Shown here one piece after another: positions 21,778-33,932 of a stretch of 64,000 nt of DNA. The DNA lies in the NCBI GenBank assembly GCA_039881045.1, contig JAYWVB010000060.1, positions 62,001-126,000 on the forward strand, given 5' to 3'. The DNA is from Chaetomium olivaceum (lineage: Eukaryota; Ascomycota; Sordariomycetes; Sordariales; Chaetomiaceae). The stretch's first letter is position 1. Every line of letters starts with the position of its first letter. The position numbers and the translations under genes were made by a program. Below the pieces are notes generated by a model, which saw only the letters and a program-made list of their open reading frames with translations, searched no databases and had not been told where the DNA came from.

Positions 21778-23264
21778 ATATTGTGGACTCCCAGGCGGCA
21801 GTCGTGCGAGGCTTCCCAGCGCCTCGACAGTTGGCGACTCAAAGCCCGCATTGCCAGCACATGTCTCCAAATCTTCGGTCTGGCACGCTACCTGTCAGCA
21901 TCTCTGCTCTCGTTCTGCAAGGCGAGGGGGTCCTTACGTCTAAGCAGCAATACCCAGCGACTGGGGCGCACCATGTCCCTACCTCGCAATAGCTGTTATC
22001 AACACCACAGCACGACTCCGCAGGTCAGCGTCGGGCAGTCGTGAGCGGGACGGAGGTGGCCAACTTACATGTCCCAAAGCTGGGCTATAACAAGACCTGC
22101 TGTTCTGATCACACGACTCAGCAAACCAGACATCTCCGCTTGAGCTAGCGGTGAGGAACATACCCGGCTCCCACACGTCGTCCATCCGTCTCCATACGTC
22201 TCCTCGCACGACATATACTGCCGCGTAACACCAGACATTTGCGCGAGGCGCCCCAGCGGCTCTTGCTGGTCCCTATCGGCATTGCTACCACCAGCGCGAT
22301 GCCAGCGGCTAGGAGCCATATAACAGCCCATTGATGCATTTTGACGGTTTCCCCTTTTCCTTTTTTCCTTCGCATTCCACGGTCCAGGGTTTGATTTTCG
22401 TCCTCGTTTCAAGGCGTTAGGTGTGGTGTTATACAGGCATGGCCGTTACTCTGTTGACGGTTGGGGATGGGTAAAATGACGAAACGAACGGTCGGACGTC
22501 CAAGAGTCGATGCACTATCAGAAGGCCGGGGCGCGAGTCCTTTTGTGTCCACCGGGCGCAGCGAGACGTCACGAGTGTTTTCGTCGTGCCAGTCTAGGCG
22601 CGTAACGAAAGACAAGCGCGGGCATCAGACGATCAGTGAGAGATTCCGAGCGGCGTGGCACGGGGGATGACGAAAGAATGAAATGTCCGTGCCAGAGACG
22701 CAACAACGCGACGAACCCGCCCGGCCGTGGCAGGATTTCGTTTTTAAAATATCGTTTTGGTGATTAGACTTGACGTCGGGGTTAATAGACGTCCGGATGA
22801 TAAAAGTATTAATTAGATGTCAGGTACAGATTAGAGGAGGCATAAGAACGAGGGGAAGCGAGACCAGGATATGCACCATAGACACAGCGCATGCAAGGTA
22901 CAGGACATCAGGGTAGATATATTAATATCAGATCAGTATATCATCCACAACAAGACCCAGACCCAACAGCTGTCCCTCGCTGGTCGGATGTCGCAGCCGT
23001 TGTTTCACGCGTGCGATGAGAGGGTTAGCGTGTGATTTTACCAAACCAGGGAGAGCACGGCTGGGAAACCAAGGGGAGCGGAACATGACATCCGACTGTC
23101 GTGGTACACTATATTAGTCTCCCTACGCTTCCCTGCCCCGCCTAACATGCCTTGGATATTTGTGCTCCCTTCCTCATCTTGTATTTACAGTTACAGCATT
23201 ACACTTGTGTGAGGTGTGAGAAAGCAGTGCCGCCTTCTAGCCGAAAAAAAGACGAGCTTCAAAC

Positions 23265-23460
23265 CCAAATGAGTTCGCGTAAAAGGAATTGGAATGATAG
23301 CAAGGGAGATAAAAAGATGAGTTCGTGTAAACGGATGTAAATGGCATTAGAAAAATAATAGAGAAAATGGGGAGAAAAGATAAATTCGTGTAGAAGGAAT
23401 GAGATAAATGATAAAAAGAGTAAGAGGGAGAAAAATTCAGGAAGCAGAAGCCGAGTCAAG
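23265..23460. repeat. degenerate A-rich tandem repeats built on a GAGTTCGTGTAAA core
   Basis: Three related cores (starting near 23271, 23319 and 23384) recur about every 50-65 bases. They are separated by purine-rich, A-rich spacers with AGATAAA and GGAGAAA words. The cores read TTTACACGAACTC on the other strand, and related words occur at 28266 and 29695. Confidence 0.55.
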
Positions 23461-24854
23461 AAGAAAATAGCGTCGAAGAAAAAGAAAAGAATAGATGAGC
23501 TTCTTTGGGCTTCTAAATGGCCTTTATTGTTCCCATCTTGCAACTCGAGCATCTACATTTCAGAGTCCGGCCTTTTTTTTGCCCATGTCGTGAGTGAGTG
23601 CGTCCAGAAAGCGATTGCACCTTCAAGAACGCAGACCCCCTTCTCGCCTGAACACAAGAGAAACGTCAAGGTCAATGCAGGGGGTGGTGAAACGCTGATT
23701 GACACGAGTTCAAACAAACTTGGATTACCGTTCTACACAGTAAGCGTATCCGAGAGAACCACTACTCTACTGCCTCCCAGCATTGAACCAAGATGAGTGA
23801 CGAACAAACTGACAGTTAGAATCGCATATCCCAGCCCCCCGGCACCGACAGAAGAGTTGCCATGTCATGCCATGTATGTACGTGAGCATACCCAAACTGC
23901 AAGGGACGGACAATTGTAAACCACGGCTAATAAAAACACGCACATCAATCATTCCAACCGGCGCCGCTGAAGCGAACTAACAAGGTCCGATTAGTCGAAC
24001 GGATTGGAACCGAGGAAAAAAAACGTGGTAAAGGGAGAAAATGCGAAAGAAAAACAGCCCTGTCGATCTCCTTTGTCTCTCCCTCGAACCCATCTATCCC
24101 CCCCTCCGCTCCGTCCTATCAATCGCTCGTCAATCGTCGTACGACTGTGATTACGGCCCCGGCGGTTCGGCAGCACCACCTCGCCCGCATGAGGGGTGGC
24201 CGACGCATGCACTGTCTAGCGTCGGCAGGTCGCCTGCGATGCCACCCCCCCTCCTAGCGCAGCGTGACGTGATCTCTCTCTCTCTCTCGGCGCTGGCGAA
24301 CGGTGTGTGCTGCGCGGCGCGTCTGAGGCGTGTCTGTTGCGACGCTCGAGGGTTGATCGGCGCGGCTTGGAGAGGTTGACTAATTGTCCCTGATGGAATG
24401 GGAATTCTTCCCATGGCTGTCCCGCTCCGGCTGGGGGCTGATATAGGTGGGTTATGGGCGGACCAAGTCCCTTCCCGCGATGTGATCACCGTCTCCATAC
24501 CGCCTGGTATGCGGGTAAATGCATCAGCGGCGTACCCATTCGCTCCCTCTATTTCATCCTTGGCGTGGATCTTGAGTGATCACCACCAAGGTCCACGAAC
24601 CTCGGGGTTGCTCGGGTGAGAGCACCGGGGAACAAGTCTGGAATAATGGTCCGATCCTGGTATAGGGGCAGCGGGATATCGCGATTATGAGTCGCTTGGT
24701 ATTGCTGCTAGCCGGCCCTCCGGTAGTCCGGCGCGTCAATTGCGGCTCGGCGACTTATGAAGGTCTTGCTGAGCGATTCACTCCGGAGTATTGCGTGTAT
24801 TAAGCCAGGCTGAAAACGTCAGACCCAAGCCGGCACTTGAGTCCGTTTTCGCTA

Positions 24855-24891
24855 GGCCGTCTGCCGTCTACCGTCGGCCGTCTGCCGTCGG
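24855..24891. repeat. GGCCGTCTGCCGTC direct repeat
   Basis: A 14-base unit appears twice with an intervening TACCGTC, giving a 37-base C/G/T-rich repeat just beyond the BUB2 stop. Confidence 0.8.
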
Positions 24892-24927
24892 ACACTATCG
24901 TGTTGGCATAAAGTGACGTGGTTCGTT

Positions 24928-26111
24928 TTACCCATGAGCAACGATTTCGGCGTAGACATCGTCCGGTATCATTTTGATCACGGCGAGAGTGGTGGCCTTG
25001 ATCTGGTCGGCCTGGAGTGCTGGGAACGATCGGAGGAGCTTATTGGGGCTAATAGTAATATGTTAGCCGTGCTGATCAAGGAAAGTGAAACTTGAGCCGG
25101 ACATACCTGGGCGATTCCATGATCCTAGTGCGGATCATGACCAGCTGCGCAACGATGCACAGAATATTAAGATGCGGCCCGTACGCAAAGAGAAAGTCCC
25201 AGAGCCTGAGGACTTCAGGCAAGGGGGGCGTGCAGGCGCAAAGCGTCAGGACAGAAGGAAAAGCGTAGATTTCGGCCGACAGATTTTTGGAAAGCAAGTG
25301 TAGACTGAGCTTGGGATCGACAATGGCCAGCACCTTGTCGACCAACGCCAGCCCCTTGTGCACGCCATCCATGGCACCACGGATGTAGCCCGGACACTCC
25401 TTGGTCAACAGCTGGTGGAAAGCAACGTATGCCTCGGCCTCGCTGCGGGCGGCGTATAGGAAGGGGGCTGCCAAGACGTTCATGCCCTGGACATAAGTGC
25501 CCGGTTCGGCCGTCACGCTGGTGACGGAGCCTTCGGTGGTCAGTGTCAAGGCACGCGCTCTCTTCGCCGCGGGAGAGGAGGCTGGGCTTCCAAAGTCGCT
25601 GCTGTAGCCCGTTCCCGGTCGACTGCTCGATTGGTCCAGCGACCGACGCGAGCTGCTAGCCACGCTTGGGTCGCGCGTCCGCCCCTCGCGAGCATCATGC
25701 AGTGTCCAGGCGAAGGCATTGAGTAGGCGTATGAGGCTCGCCTCGCTCACACGGCGTCGGAAGAGCGGGTCGGTGGATAGAGTGCGAAAAGTATCGTTGC
25801 GAATCTTCGAGTAGGCGGGCGACGCGCCGCGGTGGATGAGGGCAAGGTAGCTATCGGTTTCGAGCATGGGCGCGTCGAGCAGGATGAGCCAGACGTATAT
25901 ACGAAGCGAAGACTGTGCTCTCGCGTTAGCGACCAGAGAAACCACGCCCGCTAGTACTGCTAGACCTGTCAGGGCTGCGCGGGGTACGGCTCACCATGCC
26001 ATCGCCGTCAGACCTAATGCCCTGATCAAGAATCTTGAGTCGCGTGCTCTCGAGGGCACCCTCAACGTCGCCATTGGGGGGTCCTTCCCGCAGGAGCTTT
26101 TCGAGAGTCAT
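24928..26111 (-). CDS. BUB2: BUB2-type TBC GTPase-activating protein
   Basis: The protein is the Bub2/Cdc16 member of the TBC RabGAP family. With a Bfa1/Byr4 partner it keeps the spindle-pole GTPase Tem1/Spg1 inactive until septation or mitotic exit is permitted. MTLEKLLREGPPNGDVEGAL opens the protein. The arginine finger is IRNDTFR (Arg about residue 82), and the glutamine finger is TYVQGMN (Gln about 181). Between them is a Ser/Arg-rich insertion longer than in yeast. EVLRLWDFLFAYG is a typical late TBC segment. Introns at 25913-25994 (GTGAGC...ACAG) and 25049-25106 (GTATGT...TTAG) close in frame to 347 residues, ending VYAEIVAHG, with no correction. Both catalytic fingers are present, so it is predicted to be active. 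Confidence 0.92.
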
Positions 26112-29100
26112 GGCGTCGGCTGCGAGGGACCGCCTGCCGAGCGCGGAACGGCGCGTGGCTGTTGTGCTGTGCTGTCATGTTTGCGGTGGTGAACTGGGCG
26201 GCGTTGGGGATCGGCGGTGCGTCGCTGTTGGAGCGTCCTCTCTGTGGCGAGCGGTTGGTGCTCGCATGTCTTCTCGGCGGGGCAGGAGGGTACCGTTGTT
26301 GGAGGTGCTGGTTCAAATTCTGGAACTGGAGCTGGGGCTGGGACTGAGGCGGGGGCTGTTGCTGATGCTGCGGTTGTAGTTGGAGTCTCTGCTGCGAAAT
26401 GAGGGACGGTTGGGCAGCAGCTTTCGCTCCCAGGCTATGGGCCGACTGCAATCTCCTGAGTGTTCGATGAGGGCCGGAGACCTCGGGGGGTGGAGCTGCA
26501 TCGCCGACGGAAGGGGCCCTAGCGGAGACAGGGTCTCCTTGGTGGGACTCGGCATCTTGTCTAATTGATTTAAATCTCGTAATGTCATGGTGAAGGAGCC
26601 TTTTTCGACAATATTAATTGGGAAAGTTTCAACACGACGACGACGACACTGGTGATGGAAGCGCTCTGCGACAGGAAACTCAACTCGGGCAAGGTGTTTG
26701 ACGATTGGGCTGAATCCTGGCAGGAGGTTGGACGGGAGGGAAAGTTGGACGAGTGAGAGCCCTGAATGCGGGCTCCGGGCTGCGGGCAACCTGCAACCCG
26801 CAACCTGGGAGTGCATTTGTGGACGGCCCAGCCGCCGTGTTCATTTCGCGACACCGCGTCCATTCAGCCAATAACTGAGTCAACTTCACTTACTCCTTTA
26901 GCGACAAGCTTTTCTTCTGTGGGATGATGGACTGTGGTACGAGGTACCCTATACTTATTCCATGCTCATGCCCGCTCATGCCCGTGGTCTTCACGAATTC
27001 GAGCTCTCTCTCTGGTGGCTTGCCTTGCATATCCTTTAAAGATTTTGTTAGTTCCTCCCTCACACCTTTATCGGGGCATGGAACACGCGGATCCTTGACG
27101 GATCGCTCTTGAATCTCGCGTGGCTGGACGGGGGCTTCCCAATCTGGCGGTTTATGCCCCACCAAACACTGCTCCTCCGGTTCCCGGCCGTTGCCCCGCA
27201 CTTTATGGAAGCCACCGAAGCCCAGAAACTTTTCAGCTCTCGCACGCAAAGGGATTGTCTGATCAATTGTGATGTTCGAGGATGCAAATCTCAGCCAAGT
27301 CTCGAAAAACACCAATAATGCCAACAGCAAACATCCACAAACCACTCGGCTCTTTATTTTATTTTATTTTTGCCGGCACCCAACCGAAAGACAAGGCTCA
27401 GTGGGATTCTAGCCGAAATTTCGAAATTAACATCAACAACAGAATGCAAACTACGAAGTAACCAGTTTAATATGCGATCAGATGATCTCAAACCTAACAA
27501 GCCATTTCATTTTTCCTGTGTCCTAGGAATGATTCTTGGATCATACTGCGTAACAGGTCTGAATATTGAGACGACCTCGAACTGACCTGAGCTTCATGCC
27601 CAAACTGGGTCCGCAGTTTTTGTCTGCGGACGATTGAGAACGAGGGAACCTGAGTCCGCTGTCTCGGGATATTCTCTGTTGATCCAGGTCCCCGTAGTTG
27701 TGTTCAATCAATTATCCTATAGAAAGACATACATTTAATCCCATGTGTGTGTGTGGTATGTTTCATCCGTTTCTCGACTCCTCTCGCTTTCCTGAATAGG
27801 ATATCGGCCGCATGGGGATTGGTCGGTAGAGCAAGCGCCCGGAGCTGATAGGTGTCCATGCCACGAGAGACGGCCGGCTTTGTCCAACAAGTTCCGACGC
27901 GGCTCGTCGCGGCTCGTCGCGACCCGACCGGAGTCAATGTTCAGCAAACAATGGTAACATTGACCGAGTCACATGGGTAGCTTTGAGGTAGGTTTGCGAC
28001 TACGAGGGGAGAGATTCCCTGACATCGGATAGAGTTTCTCCCCCATCCTGGCAAAGCAGGCTAGCAACGCGCCTGCACGTCCACCAGCCCCCAAGCTTCC
28101 CACCGCATGGGCAAAAAAGGCGGACTCTAAGTGTAACGAGAAGCTCGAGTTGTAGAAACGAAACAAAAGTTGTCCGGAAGTCTGAAGAAACTCACTTACT
28201 CTATTTATATTTCTTCTACTCTGTTTCCATTTTTCTATATTGTTCCTCTATCTCTTCTCTACTTTGTTTTACACGGACTTATTTTCCTTGGGGTTCGGCT
28301 TATTCTTTTGGCCAGAGCGTGTTTACATATTCTTCTCTCGATGATGTCTTCACCCCACCGATCAGCAAGCTCACCGACTCGGATTCCCGGTCGGGTTAGC
28401 AACTCGGCTGCCACCGGCGAACTCTTGGAGACGATGCAGTCATCCCCAGGGGTCCAGCGATATGAAGCGAGTATGTCCATGTATAACCTTCAAAGTAAAG
28501 GACACGGGCAATCGGGGCGGTTTTTAAGACCGACCTAGGTAGCATGGGCTGAAGGCCAAAGCGGCAAAGCGGGGGCACACTTCCATTCGGATCACAGACG
28601 CCCAAACCCGCGCAGCGCAGCGCAGGCCCAAAAGCCACATCCATCGACCCAGGAAGCTTGTCAATACAAAACGATTGAACACGCGGGGTGATGACTTACA
28701 AATCTTGCGATTGGACTACCCGAGAAGAATAGCCCTCAGTTACATAGGCGATCTGGCGATTTCGCAAGTTGGCGTGGGGGTTAAGCTTTGAGGCGCTGAA
28801 CTTGGCGAGCACATCATCGTTGGGGCCAAATTGCATCATCGCCATCCCCGCTGTTTATTCGTTCCTCAGCCCGGCACGCTGCCCACCATGACGCCGCTCT
28901 GGGCTCTCGATGGGACCTGAGAACAGCGCACCAAAGCACCGGTGCCTCTTGTCACCGAAAAACCGTTGCTGGGCGTGCTTCGATGGTTGGGTGCCGGGTA
29001 CTGTGCCGGGGTGCTTGAGCTATGAAGTCCTGTGTATGCCGCTGCTGTCTCGGCGATATCGGGCTGCATGGCGTCCGCAGATGGCATACGCAAGTGACAA

Positions 29101-30114
29101 GGCCATTGTCGTATCCATGACCACAAAACTACTCGATTCAGTCGGCATATCTTCAAGTATGGTGTTCCTTCGTCTCAACCACATCTCGCCCCCCTCCGGG
29201 GTGCCCCCGGGCGCAACGGAGGTACGGAGGTAAGGAACCCCGACAGAGACAGGGACGGAGCATGTACCGTTGCCCTCGTCCCATCCAGGGCACGAGCAAG
29301 GCCACCTCTTCCCTCCTGCGCTGTTATTCGCCCAACTTTGCCCTGGTAATATCCTGACGGGAGGTTCCATCCCCAGTTCCACTGTCAAACTCCCGCTGCT
29401 AAGCTGTGATAGGCAAGGCATCGATTGCGCCATCAGCTGGTGCCCGCTCTCCGCAAGTTCCGAGGACCCGCTTCCTCACATACTGTCATGTTGTGTAGTG
29501 TAGTAGCGAAAAGCGGTACAAGCCAAGCCCCTGTCAACCCTTTTCTTCACAAGTCTCTATTTTGATGACAATTGCGAGGGCACTCAACCTCTTTCTTAAT
29601 ATCTCCGGAGCGGCTCTTTCCATCCTTGCCACTCTGTCAGAGTTTCCTATCAACTAGGTTTCTCTCACCGAGACAAGCTCTGGCCGTTAGTCGATTTACA
29701 CGAACCTATCCTACGCCATATCGCTCCGTCTAAGTGTCTCACCTTCTCTCTTTGGGCACCCTACATAAGCCAACATATCACCTGCATCTCGACATCACAC
29801 CCCCATAATCGCCCCCTCAAATTCATCTGTGCGACAACCACCTTCGGATCTCCTCGCACTTGGACATATATCTGGGCTATCTCGTCCTCCCAGACTCACC
29901 CACTGCCTCGCCCGCTTCCATCTTGTCATACTACGTCAAACCTCTACGCAACGAACCAAAATCATTGATATCCCACACTTTTCAGCTTTGGAGGAACAGC
30001 ACGCCTATTCCATCGCCACGATCGACTTCGCACAACCCCTACCGTCTTTAAATCTCTTCATATTCGATACCCTCTCTTAGGCGCGCCGCCCGAGTCCAAC
30101 CATAAGACGGCGTG
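26112..30114. other. 4 kb divergent gap between BUB2 and the sulfate permease
   Basis: Both flanking genes point away, so both promoters lie here. A Gln-rich open frame on the minus strand (26451-26062) overlaps the BUB2 start in another frame. A second minus-strand frame (27345-26890) begins with a hydrophobic stretch but has no ATG at its start. Neither is a convincing gene. I looked for a CYS3-type ATGRYRYCAT site upstream of the permease and did not find a clear one. Confidence 0.45.
26890..27345 (-). other. open frame with hydrophobic N-terminus, doubtful gene
   Basis: An open frame of 151 codons begins with a GTG and reads a leucine-rich hydrophobic stretch (CGCLLLALLVFFETWL), then a charged Pro/Glu/Lys region. 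The hydrophobic head resembles a signal anchor, but there is no in-frame ATG before it and the frame is closed upstream by TAA. It could be a downstream exon of an unseen gene or chance. No family is recognised. Confidence 0.15.
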
Positions 30115-33071
30115 ATGCCTCTCAGGGCCCGCCAAACAGTGGCTAAGGTGCTGGGCATCAAGCTTCAAGATGAAGATCCTTTCAAGGAACTCGACAGGCC
30201 GGGTGCCTCGATGATGTCCGACCGGACGGACCACACCTTTGTGGAGGAGCCACCTCTAGTCGCCGACTACCTGATGAGCCTCGTCCCTTCGGGCCAGGAG
30301 CTCTACGAATACTCCCTCTCGCTATTCCCCTTCCTCTCCTGGATCGGATACTACAATCTGCAATGGCTCATTGGAGACCTCGTTGCCGGTAAGGACCACC
30401 TTCTTCCTTATGGTTGAAGAAACACATCGCTCACTGTTCACAGGTATCACTATTGGCGCCGTTGTCGTTCCCCAAGGCATGGCCTATGCCAAGTTGGCGA
30501 ACCTAGAGGTCCAATTCGGTCTTTACTCCTCGTTCATGGGCGTTTTGGTCTACTGGTTTTTTGCGACCTCCAAAGATATCACTATTGGTGTAAGTGGGCT
30601 TCGCCGACGACCTGTGCAAGTTCGAAAATGCTGACAACATCACACAGCCCGTCGCCGTCATGTCACAGCTTACCGGTGGTATCGTTGCCGACCTGGCTAT
30701 CGCTCTACCCGATGTCGAGGGCCATGTCATCGCTTCCGCCCTCGCCATTCTCGCCGGGTCCATTGTCTTATTCATCGGTCTCATCCGATGTGGATGGATC
30801 GTCGATCTCATCTCGCTCACGGCCCTCTCCGCCTTCATGACCGGCTCGGCCCTCAACATCGTGGTCGGCCAGATCCCTTCTATGATGGGCATCACGGGCT
30901 TCTCCACTCGCGATGCTCCCTACCTCGTCTTCATCCATACCCTCCAAGGTCTACCCCGTACCACTTTGGATGCTGCCATGGGGCTCAGCGCTCTGGCGAT
31001 GCTTTACCTGATTAGGGCAGGCTGCTCGCTCGCTGCGAAACGGTGGCCGAGGCACCAACGCTTGGCCTTCTTTCTCTCAACGCTGAGGACTGTCTTTGTC
31101 ATCCTCCTGTACACCATGATCAGCTGGCTCGTCAACCGGGGTCTTCCCGCGGACCAAGTCAAATTTAAGATCCTGCTTGATGTCCCGAGAGGTGAGTCAT
31201 GAGCTTCTGGGGTTGATGCTCGCCAAGACTAACCAAGACGCAGGCTTCCAAAACGCCGCGGTTCCCGTGCTCAACCAGCGTATCGCCAGCAACCTCGCCG
31301 GCCATCTGCCCTCCACTGTCATCGTCCTGTTGATCGAGCACATCGCCATCTCAAAGTCGTTCGGCCGGGTGAACAACTACAGCATCAATCCCTCTCAGGA
31401 AATGGTCGCCATTGGCGTCACCAACATGCTGGGTCCCTTCTTGGGCGGGTACGCTGCTACCGGCTCCTTCAGTCGTACCGCTATCAAGTCGAAGGCCGGC
31501 GTCCGTACTCCGTTTGCGGGTGTCATCACGGCGGCCGTGGTCCTGCTCGCCATCTACTACCCCTGCCCGCCGTGTTCTACTACATCCCGAACGCCTCCCT
31601 CGCCGCCGTCATCATCCACGCCGTCGGTGACCTGATCACGCCGCCGAACACGGTCTACCAGTTCTGGCTCGTCTCGCCGCTGGAGGTCTTCATCTTCTTC
31701 GTCGGCGTAATCGTCACCGTCTTCTCGACCATCGAGAACGGCATCTACGCCACCGTCTGCCTCTCGGCCGCCATGCTCCTCTACCGCATCCTAAGGGCCA
31801 AGGGCCGCTTCTTGGGACGCGTGAGCGTGGCGTCGATGCTGGACGACCACGTCGTGGGCGACGACTCGCGCCGGGGCGGCGAGTACGGCACTTTCACGGG
31901 CTCCCCGGAGGCCCCCTTCCGCAACGTGTTCCTCCCAATCACCCACGCTGACGGCTCGAACCCCGAGGTGGAGCTGGACAACCCGTACCCGGGCATCTTC
32001 ATCTACCGCTTCGCCGAGGGGTTCAACTACACCAACGCGAGCCATAGCCTGGCGTACATGACCGAGTACATCTTTGCCCACACCCGCCGCACCAACCTCG
32101 AGAGCTTCGAGCGACCGGGCGACCGCCCCTGGAACGACCCGGGCCCGTCGCGGCGCAAGCTCAAGGCCGCGAATGCCACCACCGCCACGGGGTCGTCCGC
32201 ACCACCGCGCAAGGATGACACCGACTCGGACGCGGCCAACCGGCCAACCCTCAAGGCCATCATCCTCGACTTCAGCTCGGTCAACCACGTCGACATCACC
32301 TCCGTCCAGCAACTCATCGACGTGCGCAACCAGCTGGACCGCTACGCGGCGCCGGGCACCGTCGACTGGCATATCGCGTGCATCAGCAACCGGTGGGCCA
32401 AGCGGGCCCTCGCCGCGGCCGGGTTCGGCTACCCGACCGCCCGCCCGGACGTGCCCCACCTGCGCTGGCGCAGCATCTTCTCGGTGGCCGAGATCGGCGG
32501 CGCCCAGAGCGCCGCCGCCGCCGCCGAGCTCGAGGACAACGAGAAGCTCCTGGGCGACTCCCTGCGCAGACTCCCCTCCGAGGCCGCCCGCTCGTACGCG
32601 ACGAGCCGCCGCCGGCAGCGCGCCGTGCCGGACCTGGAGGCCGGCCTACCGCCGGCTGATGGCCTAGGGGCGGGCGCCGGCAGCGGCTGCGGCAGCGGCC
32701 CGGCGGCGAAGGCGGATGGTGATGATGAGGAGGGCAGCACCACCACCACCACCACCAGCGATGGTGCCGAGGACAGTGAGGCCAAGGGTGCGGCACCGGC
32801 GGCGCCGGCGCTCAATGCGGGCCGCACGGTCGCCGTGCATGGCATCAACCGCCCGCTGTTCCATGTCGATTTGACGAGCGCGCTGCAGAGTGCCGTGGCG
32901 AATGTCGAGGCGCGGGGGGAGGTTGCTGTTACTGCTGGGTTGGAGGCGGGTGCGGCGGGTGCGGCTGGTGCGGCTGGTGCTGGGGCTGGTGGAGGTGCTG
33001 GGTCTGCGGTTGCTGGGAAAGGGGTTGTTGGTAGCGGGGAGGTGACGGATTCGAGTGGGACGTTGCGGTGA
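30115..33071 (+). CDS. cys-14: SulP-family sulfate permease (CYS-14 type), one frame break
   Basis: The protein is a SulP/SLC26 sulfate transporter of the plasma membrane, closest to the Neurospora CYS-14 pattern (start MPLRARQTVAKVLGIKL). The membrane domain shows ITIGAVVVPQGMAYAKLANL, GLYSSFMGVLVYWFFATSKD, VMSQLTGGIVAD, the IVVGQIPSMMGI segment and GVTNMLGPFLGGYAATGSFS. The C-terminal STAS domain contains AIILDFSSVNHVDITSVQQL. A long acidic and Gly/Ala-rich tail follows. Introns are at 30389-30443, 30590-30647 and 31192-31243. At 31560-31563, a CCCC run must gain one C for IYYP to continue into LPAVFYYIPN; without it the protein ends after about 440 residues, inside the membrane domain. The corrected length is about 930 residues. 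In Neurospora, the orthologue is induced by sulfur limitation through CYS3; no site was confirmed here. Confidence 0.9.
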
Positions 33072-33932
33072 TGATGATGATAATGATGATGATGAGTGTG
33101 GTGTGGTGAGGCGGGAGGTGATGTTAGGAGGTGGTGTTGTTTGTGTCTCTGGAATCATGCAGGCAGCGGGTGGTGTTGGGGCGTTGTATTCGAAGGTTGG
33201 ATTTGATTTTCTGGGTTTTGGTTTATTTGTTAGAAAATACCCCATAGAGCATTTCTGGAGAGAATTATCTTGCGTATGAGCAATCGAGGCATGAATGCTT
33301 GCTAATCTACTTTGCGTTGTATTGACTGTGATACTCAGGGTGAGGATCCGTGCATGCTCCCGAGGTCATGTTGAAGGTCGCTGAGTTAGCATCACACCCA
33401 TGACTGTTGTTTCGTAGTGAGGGAAAGGAAGCTACGCAACACAGTTAGATTCCCACTCCACATCTGGTGGTCGGGTTATTGGTAGTATTATTGTCAAGTC
33501 ACCGTGAGTCCTTTTCACGTCGTCAAGCCAGGTTTCGGGGCACATTAAACGATATCAGTCCCATTGCAGCGAGGCTGGGTCAACCAGCCCGCCAGTAACA
33601 CGCTTCTTTCTAGGTAGGCATTCGACAGATAGGTAGACAGTCCCGATATGCACCCGCCAGCGAGTGTCTCCTCTGCCACTCCACACTTCTCGGAGTGACA
33701 TCCCTATTACCCATGGTATCTAGCGCACTGAGCCGAGGGTTTTTGTAACAGAATGGTATATACGAAATGCAGAAACATCGAGAATCATTTGCCGTTGCCA
33801 CATCCGTTGTCGTTCATCGATTGAACCAAGGCGGCCAGCCGCGCCTGATGTTGTTTGTACCGTTGGAATAGCCAAGTGTTGGTTGGTCTCGTTGATTTTG
33901 TGTTGAGGGATAAGGGCCCTCAACTCCGGAGT
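33072..33932. other. convergent spacer between permease and SWIM gene
   Basis: This is the 3' flank of two converging genes. A GAT/ATG microsatellite starts right at the permease stop (33069-33095). Nothing else is seen. Confidence 0.5.

Larger units (their letters stand above)
21654..24927. other. 3.3 kb gap between PAQR gene and BUB2
   Basis: The two genes converge here. No gene is supportable. A G/T-rich minisatellite lies at 21740-21777. The part from about 22730 to 23500 is A+T-rich and contains degenerate tandem repeats at 23265-23460, and a CCGTC-type repeat lies at 24855-24891. Confidence 0.5.

Noticed and set aside
29500..30114. CYS3-binding site expected upstream of a CYS-14-type permease
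   Set aside because: No ATGRYRYCAT match was found by eye in the 600 bases before the start, so no site is claimed.
31555..31570. Programmed frameshift as explanation for the permease break
   Set aside because: There is no slippery heptamer or following structure, and similar breaks occur in unrelated genes at simple runs.
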